Assembly: GCF_900186615.1 (NCBI RefSeq)
Contig: NZ_LT896588.1
Coordinates: 3,350,348 to 3,414,347 of the forward strand
Direction of reading: 5' to 3'
DNA: 64,000 bases
DNA from: Parabacteroides bouchesdurhonensis
GTDB taxonomy: Bacteria > Bacteroidota > Bacteroidia > Bacteroidales > Tannerellaceae
In this document: piece after piece, positions 25,628 to 34,428 of the stretch
Numbering within the stretch: position 1 is the first letter of the stretch
Layout: the number at the start of each line of letters is the position of its first letter
The notes under the pieces: generated by a model
The model's database searches: none
Seen by the model: only the letters and a program-made list of their open reading frames with translations
Told to the model about the DNA's origin: nothing
Program-made: the position numbers and the translations under genes

Positions 25628-26572
25628 TTAATTACCCGGAACAATTGTAGATCCGCCGCCATTACCCGGTTGCCATTCGGCGATGCCGGCTTTTACCGTG
25701 ATTTCTCCCGTTACGGTAAAGTTCAGGGTTATCATATGTGACTGACCGGCTTTAACACCGTCTGCTATATTGTTGATAGGAACTATTAATTCCTTATCCA
25801 CACTTTCATAAGTAGCCTTCACTACCAATGAAATAGCGGCATCCGCAGTTCCCATATTAGTTGTAGGATAAAGCATCAGATAGCCCACTTTGGGATCGGT
25901 TGATACAACAGCTTCGGGACAATTCTGAACCGATAAATTGGCATTTACCGGAGCTGAAGCTACTGCCAAAGAAGCTCCGCTTTCTTTATTAAGAGACAGT
26001 TCCAATGCAGTAGGTACTTCTTTTACAGTAATAGAAGTAATCTTAGTCCATTTATTTACAGCGTCACTGGAACCTATACATTTGAATTGCAACTGCGTTA
26101 ACAAATGCTGGAAAGTAAACGGCTGAAAGACATTATTAGCAGCGCCCTTTTGTAATTCAGTAGCCATAATATCTTCATCTCCCGTTATCGTATATGCAAC
26201 TTTTGCAGGATTAGTCGTACCGCTGAAAGAAGCCTGCGGATAGAAACCTATCAAGGCAGACTCACCATTTTTGTCTGAATATGTTTGCGTCGTACCGAAT
26301 GTTACCGAAGTATTATTACTACCTCCGGCACGAACGGCATCAATAGCCGCTTCCCAGTCAGTATTACCGCTAGGGTTATCCAAACGTCCGAAAGAGATAG
26401 CCAGGTCACTGCTATAGCCGGCCTCTATCACGGCACGCGTAGTTGCGCCGATACCTACGCTTATTTCCATACTTTTAGCCGATCCGCTATCTATCGGGTC
26501 TTCATCATTCGAGCAACTACATAAGCCGCATACGGCCAGCATGCCCACGAATAAATACTTGTTCATTCTCAT
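25628..26572 (-). CDS. Fimbrillin-family lipoprotein
   Basis: This 314-residue lipoprotein (GLCSCSNDED) carries GIGATTRAVIEAGYSSDLA, almost the same maturation site as its neighbour, the core FTFQHLLTQLQFKCIGS, and the end ITVKAGIAEWQPGNGGG. It is a paralogue of the genes on both sides. Confidence 0.8.
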   Translation of the reverse strand: MRMNKYLFVGMLAVCGLCSCSNDEDPIDSGSAKSMEISVGIGATTRAVIEAGYSSDLAISFGRLDNPSGNTDWEAAIDAVRAGGSNNTSVTFGTTQTYSDKNGESALIGFYPQASFSGTTNPAKVAYTITGDEDIMATELQKGAANNVFQPFTFQHLLTQLQFKCIGSSDAVNKWTKITSITVKEVPTALELSLNKESGASLAVASAPVNANLSVQNCPEAVVSTDPKVGYLMLYPTTNMGTADAAISLVVKATYESVDKELIVPINNIADGVKAGQSHMITLNFTVTGEITVKAGIAEWQPGNGGGSTIVPGN

Positions 26573-26607
26573 AGTGTTTTCTTTTTATAATAAGTTATCA
26601 AATCGTT

Positions 26608-27525
26608 TTATTCTATTGTACCCGAGCCTTCCGCTCCCACTTTCCACGGAGCAACGGAAGCTGTTCCCTGAATTGCCACTTCACCGTTTGCCTGGAAGGA
26701 TAAAGAGATCAGGTGGGAAGAGCCGGCTTCGGCCTTTAAGGACTTACTTGTTTCTGCATTATTAATAGTCACTTCATTACTATAGCTATCATCGCCATAT
26801 TGAACCTTTACCTTTACTTCATCCAACGCCTTTATCATCAACGGTTCGCCAAACGTAACCAACGTAGATGTCAATTTCTGAGGCGTTTCGGGAACTCCGG
26901 GTACAGGGATATTTGCAGCCGTGGCATAAGTGATTACCCCATCGCCAATGGTCATGGATTGTGCATATTGCGCACTTTGCACTTCAATTGCTTTTATAGC
27001 CTTCCCCATGTTAGCCGCCAAGTAAGCTTCCGTAGCCTGCACCTTAAATACAAGCTGGGTTAAAGCATGTGTAAAAGCAAAAGGCCCTACCTGAGTTGTT
27101 TTATTTCCATTCACTATACCTCCCCACATCACATCCTCCGTTCCGGTCTTCTTAAAAGTGACTACACCATCTTTAGAGGCAATATCAGGATGCCAGGCTG
27201 CCATATAGACATTCTTTCCCTCCGGATATGTTTTAGAGGTATTCAACGGCGTTTTATTTCCTGCGGCAGTCTCGGCGGCTGTCAGTGTCACCGAGTTTGT
27301 CCAGGACGGAGCTACTGTCCAATCCGTTGGCGTACTTGTACCCTCAAAAGCGGTAATAGCTGCTGTAAACTCATCCCCTGTAGTAACGGGGGCTTTGGTA
27401 ACAGCGCCATACACGGTAGCGCCTACTTTAATTTCAGTACTATCCATTCCGGCAGTTTCATCATCCGATGAGCAACCACTTATCATCACGGCCAACAATG
27501 CCGCATAACACCAAGTTCTTTTCAT
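26608..27525 (-). CDS. Fimbrillin-family lipoprotein
   Basis: This 305-residue lipoprotein (MISGCSSDDE) contains GAVTKAPVTTGDEF in place of the TRAV site, the core AFTHALTQLVFKVQATE and the end VAPWKVGAEGSGTIE. It is a member of the same pilin series, somewhat diverged. Confidence 0.78.
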   Translation of the reverse strand: MKRTWCYAALLAVMISGCSSDDETAGMDSTEIKVGATVYGAVTKAPVTTGDEFTAAITAFEGTSTPTDWTVAPSWTNSVTLTAAETAAGNKTPLNTSKTYPEGKNVYMAAWHPDIASKDGVVTFKKTGTEDVMWGGIVNGNKTTQVGPFAFTHALTQLVFKVQATEAYLAANMGKAIKAIEVQSAQYAQSMTIGDGVITYATAANIPVPGVPETPQKLTSTLVTFGEPLMIKALDEVKVKVQYGDDSYSNEVTINNAETSKSLKAEAGSSHLISLSFQANGEVAIQGTASVAPWKVGAEGSGTIE

Positions 27526-27552
27526 AATTCTTATACTTTCATTTATTTAGTA

Positions 27553-28467
27553 TTAATCTATAACACCGAATCCGTTATCTCCTTTCTTCCATTCCGTAAC
27601 GACAGAAGAGAGCTCTACAGTCCCTTTCGTATTTATCTTTACGGATAATAAATAGGAAGTACCCGCCAATGGAAGGCCATCGTCTTCATGAAAGACTACC
27701 GGCAGATGTTCGAATCTTGTCTCGCCACCGGACGCTGTTTGTGAGGTTATCGTTAGGTAAACAGGCACACCCGGTTGGATCATTATGGCATTCGGAACCG
27801 GCACATAGTCCGTATCCAACCCAAACCTATCTCCACCCGAATATTCATATCCGACAATACTATTTCTTGCACCTTTGAATTGGAGTGATTTATTGGTGAG
27901 GGACAGAGTTGCCTCCGTTTGTGTACCTTCTATAATAATGGATTGAAGACACAACCCTTTTAGCAGGCCTTCCGCATCGCAGCATACCTGAAACCGGAGT
28001 TGCGACAGAAGATGCGAGAACTCAAAGCATTTCTCCTCCTGCCAGAACATATCGGTTAGCGACCCGTCTTTTTCGTCTGTTACCATAACATCTTTCAGGC
28101 CGTCCAGCACATAAGCTACCTTGTTATTGTCCGTCAATTCGGCTTCCGGAGCATAACCGCATAAGTACACTTTACTGTCGTCATTAGGATAGTATTGCGG
28201 TTCGGCAAAAAAAGTTCGCCCAGCCGATTTAACTGTAGCTTTCCATACATCCGTATATTCCTTCGATTTATCCCCCTTGGCAAAGAAGACAGAATCTTTT
28301 GTACTTCCAGCATCTTCCTCCAAAGAATTGTTCATCAATGATTGCAGCACAATCTCCTTGTGTATGGAAAATGGGGAATCTTCCTTTTCCGCCGAACATC
28401 CTGTTACTATACAGATAAGCAGCAGTGTCAACGGCAATAACCGAAGAATAAGCGTTTCCTTTTTCAT
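27553..28467 (-). CDS. Fimbrillin-family lipoprotein
   Basis: This 304-residue lipoprotein (IVTGCSAEKE) contains CFEFSHLLSQLRFQVCCD, the family core, and ends SSVVTEWKKGDNGFG. The N-terminal part lacks an obvious Arg maturation site. It is second after the anchor-like gene and may be a base-proximal minor pilin. Confidence 0.75.
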   Translation of the reverse strand: MKKETLILRLLPLTLLLICIVTGCSAEKEDSPFSIHKEIVLQSLMNNSLEEDAGSTKDSVFFAKGDKSKEYTDVWKATVKSAGRTFFAEPQYYPNDDSKVYLCGYAPEAELTDNNKVAYVLDGLKDVMVTDEKDGSLTDMFWQEEKCFEFSHLLSQLRFQVCCDAEGLLKGLCLQSIIIEGTQTEATLSLTNKSLQFKGARNSIVGYEYSGGDRFGLDTDYVPVPNAIMIQPGVPVYLTITSQTASGGETRFEHLPVVFHEDDGLPLAGTSYLLSVKINTKGTVELSSVVTEWKKGDNGFGVID

Positions 28468-28489
28468 GTCATTTTACCCTTTCTTCTTA

Positions 28490-29395
28490 TCATCCTTTCG
28501 ATTCGGCATCGGCAGTTCCCTGATGCCAGTCGACGATCTTGATATTAATACCGTCGACACTGTCCGGCGAAACTTCCAAATCGAGAACTATATTAGTAGA
28601 GAAACCTTGACTGAATGCGTCGTTAACCTGATCGGTTATGTCGGTGGAAGATGTGAACGACGAACCATCATTCATTGTTACGGTTAGAAGCAAATCGACA
28701 AGTTCTTCCTTTCCATTTTCACAAACAAGCCCAAATAAAGTAAGAAATGTAGTATATACCCCGGGAGCTGTTTGCTCCGGGCTAAACGGCATAGAGGCTA
28801 TACGATCAAAATGCGCCTTTCCCGTTGGGATATGTATCTCGGGAGAGACACCGTTCAACTTGCCGGTTATCGTTTTGACGTTATCCATTCCTACCACCTT
28901 GATATTCAATTCTATCTGTTTGGTTAAGCTGCAAGGATACAGTTCGGTGGTTACAGCCTCCGCTCCGCTTACATATAGTTCGTCTTTTCCGGTCCCATAC
29001 AAATTCACAGGCTGGGCGATATGCGCAACCGAAGACTTTAAAGAAGAAACCGGATGCGCCTTTGCACAAGCGCTTTCATATCCTTTATCCATATCCAGAT
29101 CGATATTCGTTCCATCCGGATTACAAACAGCCACCTGGTATTTTCCGGCAGGCAACGTCCCCTCATAGCCCGAAGAGGCACCCGTACGGACAACAGGCAA
29201 AGTAGAGCCGTCCTTATAGAAATAATACTCCATCCCCGACGGCTGGCTCTTTGTTTTCCAGTTTAAAAGCAAACGGACTTTGCCGTTCTTGTCCCAGTCT
29301 TCATCCGTGCTACGGTACACGCACGAAAATGCACCGGCAAGGAACAACAGGGCAACGGCCAAACCTAAGATTTGTGTATATTTTTGTCTACCCAT
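28490..29395 (-). CDS. FimB/Mfa2-type pilus anchor lipoprotein
   Basis: This 301-residue protein has a lipobox (GAFSCVYRS). The N-terminal VRLLLNWKTKSQPSGMEYYF is typical of FimB/Mfa2, which anchors and limits the pilus at the outer membrane. The C-terminal end is KIVDWHQG. Its place before the pilin series fits an anchor. Confidence 0.8.
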   Translation of the reverse strand: MGRQKYTQILGLAVALLFLAGAFSCVYRSTDEDWDKNGKVRLLLNWKTKSQPSGMEYYFYKDGSTLPVVRTGASSGYEGTLPAGKYQVAVCNPDGTNIDLDMDKGYESACAKAHPVSSLKSSVAHIAQPVNLYGTGKDELYVSGAEAVTTELYPCSLTKQIELNIKVVGMDNVKTITGKLNGVSPEIHIPTGKAHFDRIASMPFSPEQTAPGVYTTFLTLFGLVCENGKEELVDLLLTVTMNDGSSFTSSTDITDQVNDAFSQGFSTNIVLDLEVSPDSVDGINIKIVDWHQGTADAESKG

Positions 29396-29415
29396 GACTT
29401 CTTTTTACTCCTATA

Positions 29416-30738
29416 TTAAAATCCAAAACGGTATAATAAATTCACCTTCAACCCTATCATAAAGCCCGTTGAAGAAAAACGGGTTTCCAGATAATTCTTG
29501 CTATCTATATCATCATACCTATACTTTTTCCCATTGAATACAGACCTGTACCCAGCCTGTGCTTCTGCTTCTATACAGAAACCGGAATATATGGGAATCA
29601 GGCAACCTATAGAAGCGCCGGCAGACCAAAAACGCCCGGTCCGGCCATACAGGCCACTTGTACTGATCTTTTCGCCACGTACGTCAAAATCTCCATACTC
29701 CCCGAACAACCCCACGCTAAGCCACCGGTAATCCGCCATCGGCCAAACCTTCGGAGTTAACGTCAGACCGGAAACAGCCCACTTATTATCCTTATTTCCA
29801 TTGTACGAAAAGTCAGCATACGTTCCGGACAATGCCACCGACCACCTGTTGGCAAAATAATATTCCAGTTCCAGGTTAGGCATAAAAGAACCGGTTTGTA
29901 TCTCCGCGTCATTATTACCCAATACTACGGAAGGAACTACCGTACACCAGGGAAGGAGGTTCATTTTGACCGCGAATTTGAAAGGGGCCGTTTCCGTTTC
30001 TTTTCTCTCCGCCTTGTGCGGCTTTGCCTTTTGGAGGGGAGCTTGAGATACCGTTTGCTCTTCGGATGCAACAGCCGGAGATACGTTCTTGGAAGCCCCT
30101 TTATTTGAAGGTGATGGCATTTCAGTTATAGCCAACCTGTAATCTTCCAATTCGGAAGGATCAAACAAGCCATCCGTAATGACATATACAGCGCGGCTTT
30201 CCCCATTAGCTGAACCACGAGGGTATAAATCCACATAAGGAACACTGCCATACCTCTTAACCACCTCCTTCATTGCCCCGGGAAGAGGGCTTTCGGTGTA
30301 GTTTATATCCTGGTTAACAAACCAGGGCAATGCCGATTCTACCAGATACACATGTACCTGATCACGGAAGCGTCCGCTCCGGTCAATATAAAAAGCGATA
30401 CTTTCGTGAGGAATATTCAGCTTGGACTTAATGTACGCACGTATACGGCTTGCGCGCAAAGAAGCTTCATTAACGACAGCCTCGTCGGCATACCGATACG
30501 CGTCAACATGAGCTACAATTAAAATATGGTATTTTCCATCCAGCAATTGAGGACGAACAGAGAGAAGACCTTCATTCATTCTCTGTAATGCAAAGGCATT
30601 ATCCCCATAATCTGCCAACAGCAAGTTCTTCGACTCCTGAAAAGAGAATAAATACGAATCGGCGCGTAAATAATTTTGTGCCTCTACCCCATGTACTCCT
30701 AATAAGCAGATTAACAATGTGTATAGAACTTTTTTCAT
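29416..30738 (-). CDS. OmpA-like / DUF3575 outer-membrane protein, first gene of the pilus operon
   Basis: This 440-residue protein has a signal peptide (ending VEAQ), an OmpA-like domain (about 30-140: ILIVAHVDAYRYADEAVVNEASLRASRIRAY, key part ASLRASRIRAYIKSKL) and a linker. The C-terminal half (about 250-440) is a DUF3575 beta-barrel with LLPWCTVVPSVVLG and alternating aromatic strands ending LLYRFGF. Such genes head Bacteroidales fimbrial operons. It is the first gene after the invertible promoter segment, so its expression should depend on promoter orientation. Confidence 0.85.
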   Translation of the reverse strand: MKKVLYTLLICLLGVHGVEAQNYLRADSYLFSFQESKNLLLADYGDNAFALQRMNEGLLSVRPQLLDGKYHILIVAHVDAYRYADEAVVNEASLRASRIRAYIKSKLNIPHESIAFYIDRSGRFRDQVHVYLVESALPWFVNQDINYTESPLPGAMKEVVKRYGSVPYVDLYPRGSANGESRAVYVITDGLFDPSELEDYRLAITEMPSPSNKGASKNVSPAVASEEQTVSQAPLQKAKPHKAERKETETAPFKFAVKMNLLPWCTVVPSVVLGNNDAEIQTGSFMPNLELEYYFANRWSVALSGTYADFSYNGNKDNKWAVSGLTLTPKVWPMADYRWLSVGLFGEYGDFDVRGEKISTSGLYGRTGRFWSAGASIGCLIPIYSGFCIEAEAQAGYRSVFNGKKYRYDDIDSKNYLETRFSSTGFMIGLKVNLLYRFGF

Positions 30739-30758
30739 TATTTAAGTATCTATTTTAT

Positions 30759-30789
30759 AATGTGTACCTATTAACAATAGGTGCACATT
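30759..30789. repeat. Inverted repeat IRL of the invertible segment
   Basis: This 31-bp site is itself a dyad of two 14-bp arms with a 3-nt centre (AAC). Reversed, it matches IRR at 29 of 31 positions. Confidence 0.85.
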
Positions 30790-30989
30790 GGCACACACAT
30801 ACTTATAAATCAATCATATAGAAGTTTTATTAAAATCAAAACACAGGCTTTTCGTGCTATATGTACACTATCAAGATTATCTCAATCACCCTTATTTTGA
30901 ATAGTTAAATTGTGTTTACGTGTTGAATAATAAAGCTTTTGTTTTTCCCTTTTTGCTATTTTTGTCACAGGATTTACAAAAAATAAGAT
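30790..30989. mobile_element. Probable invertible promoter segment (phase switch)
   Basis: This 200-bp AT-rich stretch has no gene. It lies between two inverted 31-bp sites, directly between a pilus operon and a tyrosine recombinase. The only good -7 box inside (30957-30964) points away from the pilus operon. Inversion would place it at about 30815-30822 on the minus strand, roughly 80 nt before the first pilus gene. This is the standard layout of phase-variable surface loci in Bacteroidales. Confidence 0.8.
30957..30964 (+). promoter_or_regulatory. -7 box inside the invertible segment (OFF orientation)
   Basis: TATTTTTG matches TAnnTTTG on the plus strand. A TTTG at 30938-30941 is 15 nt upstream, shorter than the usual 19-21. 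No equally good box is seen on the minus strand of the segment. Confidence 0.6.
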
Positions 30990-31020
30990 AATGTGCACCT
31001 ATTGTTAATAGGCGCACATT
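30990..31020. repeat. Inverted repeat IRR, also a terminator-like hairpin
   Basis: This 31-bp dyad has a 3-nt centre (GTT), the reverse complement of the AAC centre of IRL, so the two sites are inverted. It is embedded in a larger palindrome (30981-31029) whose minus-strand form is followed by a T-rich run. It could therefore end transcription from the recombinase gene before it reaches the pilus operon. Confidence 0.85.
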
Positions 31021-31110
31021 ATCTTATTTACTCATATAAACTGAAAATCAAAAGCTGTAAGAAAAAGTCGGTATTATATATTTTTACACATTGTTATTTT
31101 CACAAACAAC

Positions 31111-32037
31111 TCATAATTCTATTACTTTCTTGTTTATTCGTCTTACCAAAGAAGCATTAAAGGAATCCAAATAAATCTGTGTAGTACGTTCACTGGCATG
31201 TCCCAAACAAGCACTGATTACCGCTGTTGGCATTAAACTATTACGTGCAGCTGTAGCCCAGGCATGGCGGGCAACATATGAACTTAATCCTTCTATATTC
31301 AACATATTTCCAATACGGGCCAAATTCCGGTTATACGCAGTGAGACCACTACGGTAACGTACATAGTTTTCTTCAGATGTTGCGCTATCCAACAGTATAG
31401 GCCAGACATAGCTACTATCTGTTCTTCTATACTTTTCTATCAACGCTTGCATAGGAGGCTCAATAAATATGACTATCTCTCTTTTTGTTTTGACACGATA
31501 ATAATGAATCATATTGCCCTGTATATTTTTATATTGCAAATATGCCATATCAACATATCCCATTCCGCACGCATAAAAACTAAACATAAACATATCCCGC
31601 GTTAAAGCCATAGATGTACCAAAGACCAAATTCAATTCCAATATTTTACGCAGTTTAGACTTACTTAATGACCGCTTAGCCGTAACTTGCGGACTAAAAG
31701 ACAATCCTTCAAAAGGATTTTTGTCGGAAGAAACTAATCCTGTCGATTGAGCACGATTATATATAGCCTTAATATTGCGTAAATAAAAATGAACCGTATT
31801 ACGGCTCACACTCCTGTTTTCAAGCCATTCTATATAATGCTTGAAAAAAGCTTTTTTCAGGACATGGAAGGGAAGCCTAGAATTTCCGGCAAATAATACT
31901 ATTGACTTTAAACTGCTTTTATAAGCCCTGACCGAACCTAAACGTCCGGCTTGTTTCTTTTCCCTTATTAATTGATTTGCAAACCTAATAAAATCTATAT
32001 GATTGACATTTCCTTTTATTATAAATTCATTCTCCAT
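31111..32037 (-). CDS. Tyrosine site-specific recombinase (probable promoter invertase)
   Basis: This 308-residue protein has an N-terminal SAM-like core-binding domain (about 15-105) and a catalytic domain (about 125-308). Arg257 lies in YVARHAWATAA, His280 in LGHASERTT, and the nucleophile Tyr289 in TTQIYLD. The first catalytic Arg seems to be missing (CGMGYVDMAYL where GLRisEL-type motifs are expected), as also reported for IntDOT-type Bacteroides integrases. Its stop is 90 bp from IRR, and it very likely inverts the adjacent segment. No other mobile-element genes are near, so a role as local invertase is preferred to phage or transposon integrase. Confidence 0.88.
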   Translation of the reverse strand: MENEFIIKGNVNHIDFIRFANQLIREKKQAGRLGSVRAYKSSLKSIVLFAGNSRLPFHVLKKAFFKHYIEWLENRSVSRNTVHFYLRNIKAIYNRAQSTGLVSSDKNPFEGLSFSPQVTAKRSLSKSKLRKILELNLVFGTSMALTRDMFMFSFYACGMGYVDMAYLQYKNIQGNMIHYYRVKTKREIVIFIEPPMQALIEKYRRTDSSYVWPILLDSATSEENYVRYRSGLTAYNRNLARIGNMLNIEGLSSYVARHAWATAARNSLMPTAVISACLGHASERTTQIYLDSFNASLVRRINKKVIEL

Positions 32038-32246
32038 AACTAACTAATTAAATGCGTATTGAGAATAAACAAATAAAGGAGCTATATAGTATATGTAAAT
32101 ATTAATTTATATAGGTTATTTTATTAACACAGATAAAACTACTGTATTCCAAGAAGAAAGAAAATATTAATGCAGATTAATAAAAAAACAAAACGGTTCG
32201 CCTGCTTTTATAATAACAAGCGTTCCATTTGTAAAAAGACTGGATT

Positions 32247-32942
32247 TTAGGTGGTATACACCGTTGCATCTACGGCATGAGATAATATGTAGGCGGCCGG
32301 AGTATCATTTATTGGGGAAAAACGATCGGCCAAATGCTCTATTACAGCCTTTTTATTTTCTCCAAAAACAGGAATCAGCAGAGGTGAGTTATTTAAAATA
32401 AGTGTTCCGGTCATTGTAATACGGTATTGATGAGAAACAGGATGCTGAGAAACCGTATAGTTGCGGCTATCCGACAAAATTTCCATAGTGGTAGGAAAAA
32501 TAGATGCCGTATGTGCATCATCACCTATACCTAATAGGATACAATCGAAAGTTGGCATCAAATTAAACAATGGTAAGTATTCTTTTACTTCCCACGAATA
32601 ACGCATAGCCTCTGCTCCGGGCTCCTTCTCCCCTTCTATGCGATGGATATGGTCTTTAGGTATGTTCAAAGGTTTGAACAATAAACGATTCGCATGGCCA
32701 TAGTTACTATCCAGACTTGAAGGGGGAACACATCGTTCGTCAACCCAAAAGAAACGAAGGAGGTTCCAATCTATCTTATCTCTATATTCATCTACCCAAA
32801 GGGAAAACATCTGCTTAGCTGTTTCCCCTCCGGACAATGCCAAATTAAAAGGTTCTACCCCTTTTTCCTGCACTAAACGAGCCATATGATCTGTCATAGC
32901 CCGAAGTGCACTTTTTGAATCATCACAATATTCTATTTTCAT
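32247..32942 (-). CDS. pgl: 6-Phosphogluconolactonase
   Basis: This 231-residue cytosolic enzyme hydrolyses 6-phosphogluconolactone. It has the NagB/DevB fold with LALSGGETAKQMF (phosphate loop), FFWVDERCVPP and LLGIGDDAHTASIFP, the conserved family motifs. It is last in a five-gene operon after zwf (9-bp gap), completing the oxidative pentose phosphate branch. Confidence 0.94.
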   Translation of the reverse strand: MKIEYCDDSKSALRAMTDHMARLVQEKGVEPFNLALSGGETAKQMFSLWVDEYRDKIDWNLLRFFWVDERCVPPSSLDSNYGHANRLLFKPLNIPKDHIHRIEGEKEPGAEAMRYSWEVKEYLPLFNLMPTFDCILLGIGDDAHTASIFPTTMEILSDSRNYTVSQHPVSHQYRITMTGTLILNNSPLLIPVFGENKKAVIEHLADRFSPINDTPAAYILSHAVDATVYTT

Positions 32943-32951
32943 ATTTTCTCT

Positions 32952-34418
32952 TTATTTAGTTTTACAGGAACAGGGCTTTTCCACCATCCCCAACTTTATT
33001 CTTTGAAGCGGACCATCTTCTCCCGGACGGTAATGGAACAAATTCTTTTGTCCTTCTTCCTTCCAATGATGAAGAATCGGATCAATAAATTTCCAACTGG
33101 TTTCCAAAGCATCGCTACGGGCATATAACGTACTGTCACCTAACATAGCATCCAACAATAGACGTTCGTAGGCATCCGGCAGATATGTTTTGGACAACGA
33201 ATCATAACGGAAGTCCATACTCACCTGCTTAACCTCAAAACCAGCTCCGGGCATTTTCAATCCAAATTTTAAAGAAATGCTCTCATTAGGCTGTATGCGA
33301 ATAGTCAGTTTATTACATGAACCGCCCGAACATTGTCCTACAAACAGTTTATGCGGAGTTGATTTAAAATGAATAATAATCTCTGATTTCTTTTCCGGCA
33401 TCTTTTTCCCTGTGACGAAATAGAAAGGAACGCCACTCCAACGCCAGTTGTCTATAAAGAATTTCATCGCCACATATGTCTCGGTAGTTGAATCCGGGGC
33501 TATATTCTTTTCTTCCACGTAACCATCATATTGGGCACGAACAATCTGCGTATCTATTTCTTTCGGTTTATAAGGGCGTAAAGAACGGAAGACTTTTACA
33601 ATTTCGTCACGAATTGGTTCCGGCTCAAAAATTGACGGTGATTCCATTGCGACGAAAGACATAAGCTGCATCAAATGATTTTGAATCATATCCCGCATAG
33701 CTCCTGCCGAATCGTAATATTTGCCACGATTTTCCACTCCAAGCGTTTCCGTTGCGCTTATTTCTATCGAATCAATATAGTTATGGTTCCATAATGGTTC
33801 GAATATCCCGTTAGAAAAACGGAGTACCAAAATATTCTGCACCGTTTCCTTTCCCAAATAATGGTCTATACGATATATGTCCTCCTCATTGAAGATATGA
33901 CGAAGATGTTCACTCAGCGTTCTTGCCGAATCAAAACTGGTTCCAAAAGGTTTTTCTACAATAAGACGCCTCCATCCGTCCGGAGAACCGGAAATATTTA
34001 AGCCACTCTCCAACAGACATTGCGGAATCACTTCATACATTACAGGCGGAGTAGCCAGATAATAAATAATCTTATCCGGTAAATGATGATCTCGTTGTAA
34101 ACGTTCAATACATTCACGCAACTTATAGTATTCGTCCGCATTGGTAGAGTCGAAAGATAAATAATATACAATCCGGAGAAACTGGTCCAATTGCTCTTCA
34201 CTGTATTGTTTATCCTTTTGTGAATCTACAATATGTTGACGTTCAAATGCACGATACTCTTCATCCGAATATGCGGTACGCGATGCACCTAGTATACAAA
34301 AATGCTCGGGAAGCAGACCGCGTACATGCAATTCGAATAAAGACGGGAGTAACTTGCGTCCGGTAAGATCGCCTGATGCTCCAAATATGACTAATAATTG
34401 ATCATCCGCTTTTTTCAT
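32952..34418 (-). CDS. zwf: Glucose-6-phosphate 1-dehydrogenase
   Basis: This 488-residue enzyme is counted from the ATG at 34418 (MKKADDQLLVIFGASGDLTG). An upstream ATG at 34469 would overlap gnd and add residues outside the family. The Rossmann loop is GASGDLTGRKL and the active-site stretch is RIDHYLGKETVQN. It oxidises glucose 6-phosphate and makes NADPH. The 10-bp gap after gnd and 9-bp gap before pgl show one transcript. Confidence 0.96.
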   Translation of the reverse strand: MKKADDQLLVIFGASGDLTGRKLLPSLFELHVRGLLPEHFCILGASRTAYSDEEYRAFERQHIVDSQKDKQYSEEQLDQFLRIVYYLSFDSTNADEYYKLRECIERLQRDHHLPDKIIYYLATPPVMYEVIPQCLLESGLNISGSPDGWRRLIVEKPFGTSFDSARTLSEHLRHIFNEEDIYRIDHYLGKETVQNILVLRFSNGIFEPLWNHNYIDSIEISATETLGVENRGKYYDSAGAMRDMIQNHLMQLMSFVAMESPSIFEPEPIRDEIVKVFRSLRPYKPKEIDTQIVRAQYDGYVEEKNIAPDSTTETYVAMKFFIDNWRWSGVPFYFVTGKKMPEKKSEIIIHFKSTPHKLFVGQCSGGSCNKLTIRIQPNESISLKFGLKMPGAGFEVKQVSMDFRYDSLSKTYLPDAYERLLLDAMLGDSTLYARSDALETSWKFIDPILHHWKEEGQKNLFHYRPGEDGPLQRIKLGMVEKPCSCKTK

Positions 34419-34428
34419 AGAGTTTCTT

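Noticed and set aside
31111-32037. Tyrosine recombinase as integrase of a phage or conjugative transposon
   Set aside because: No tRNA attachment site, no phage or conjugation genes and no target duplication are seen nearby. The adjacent inverted sites explain it better.
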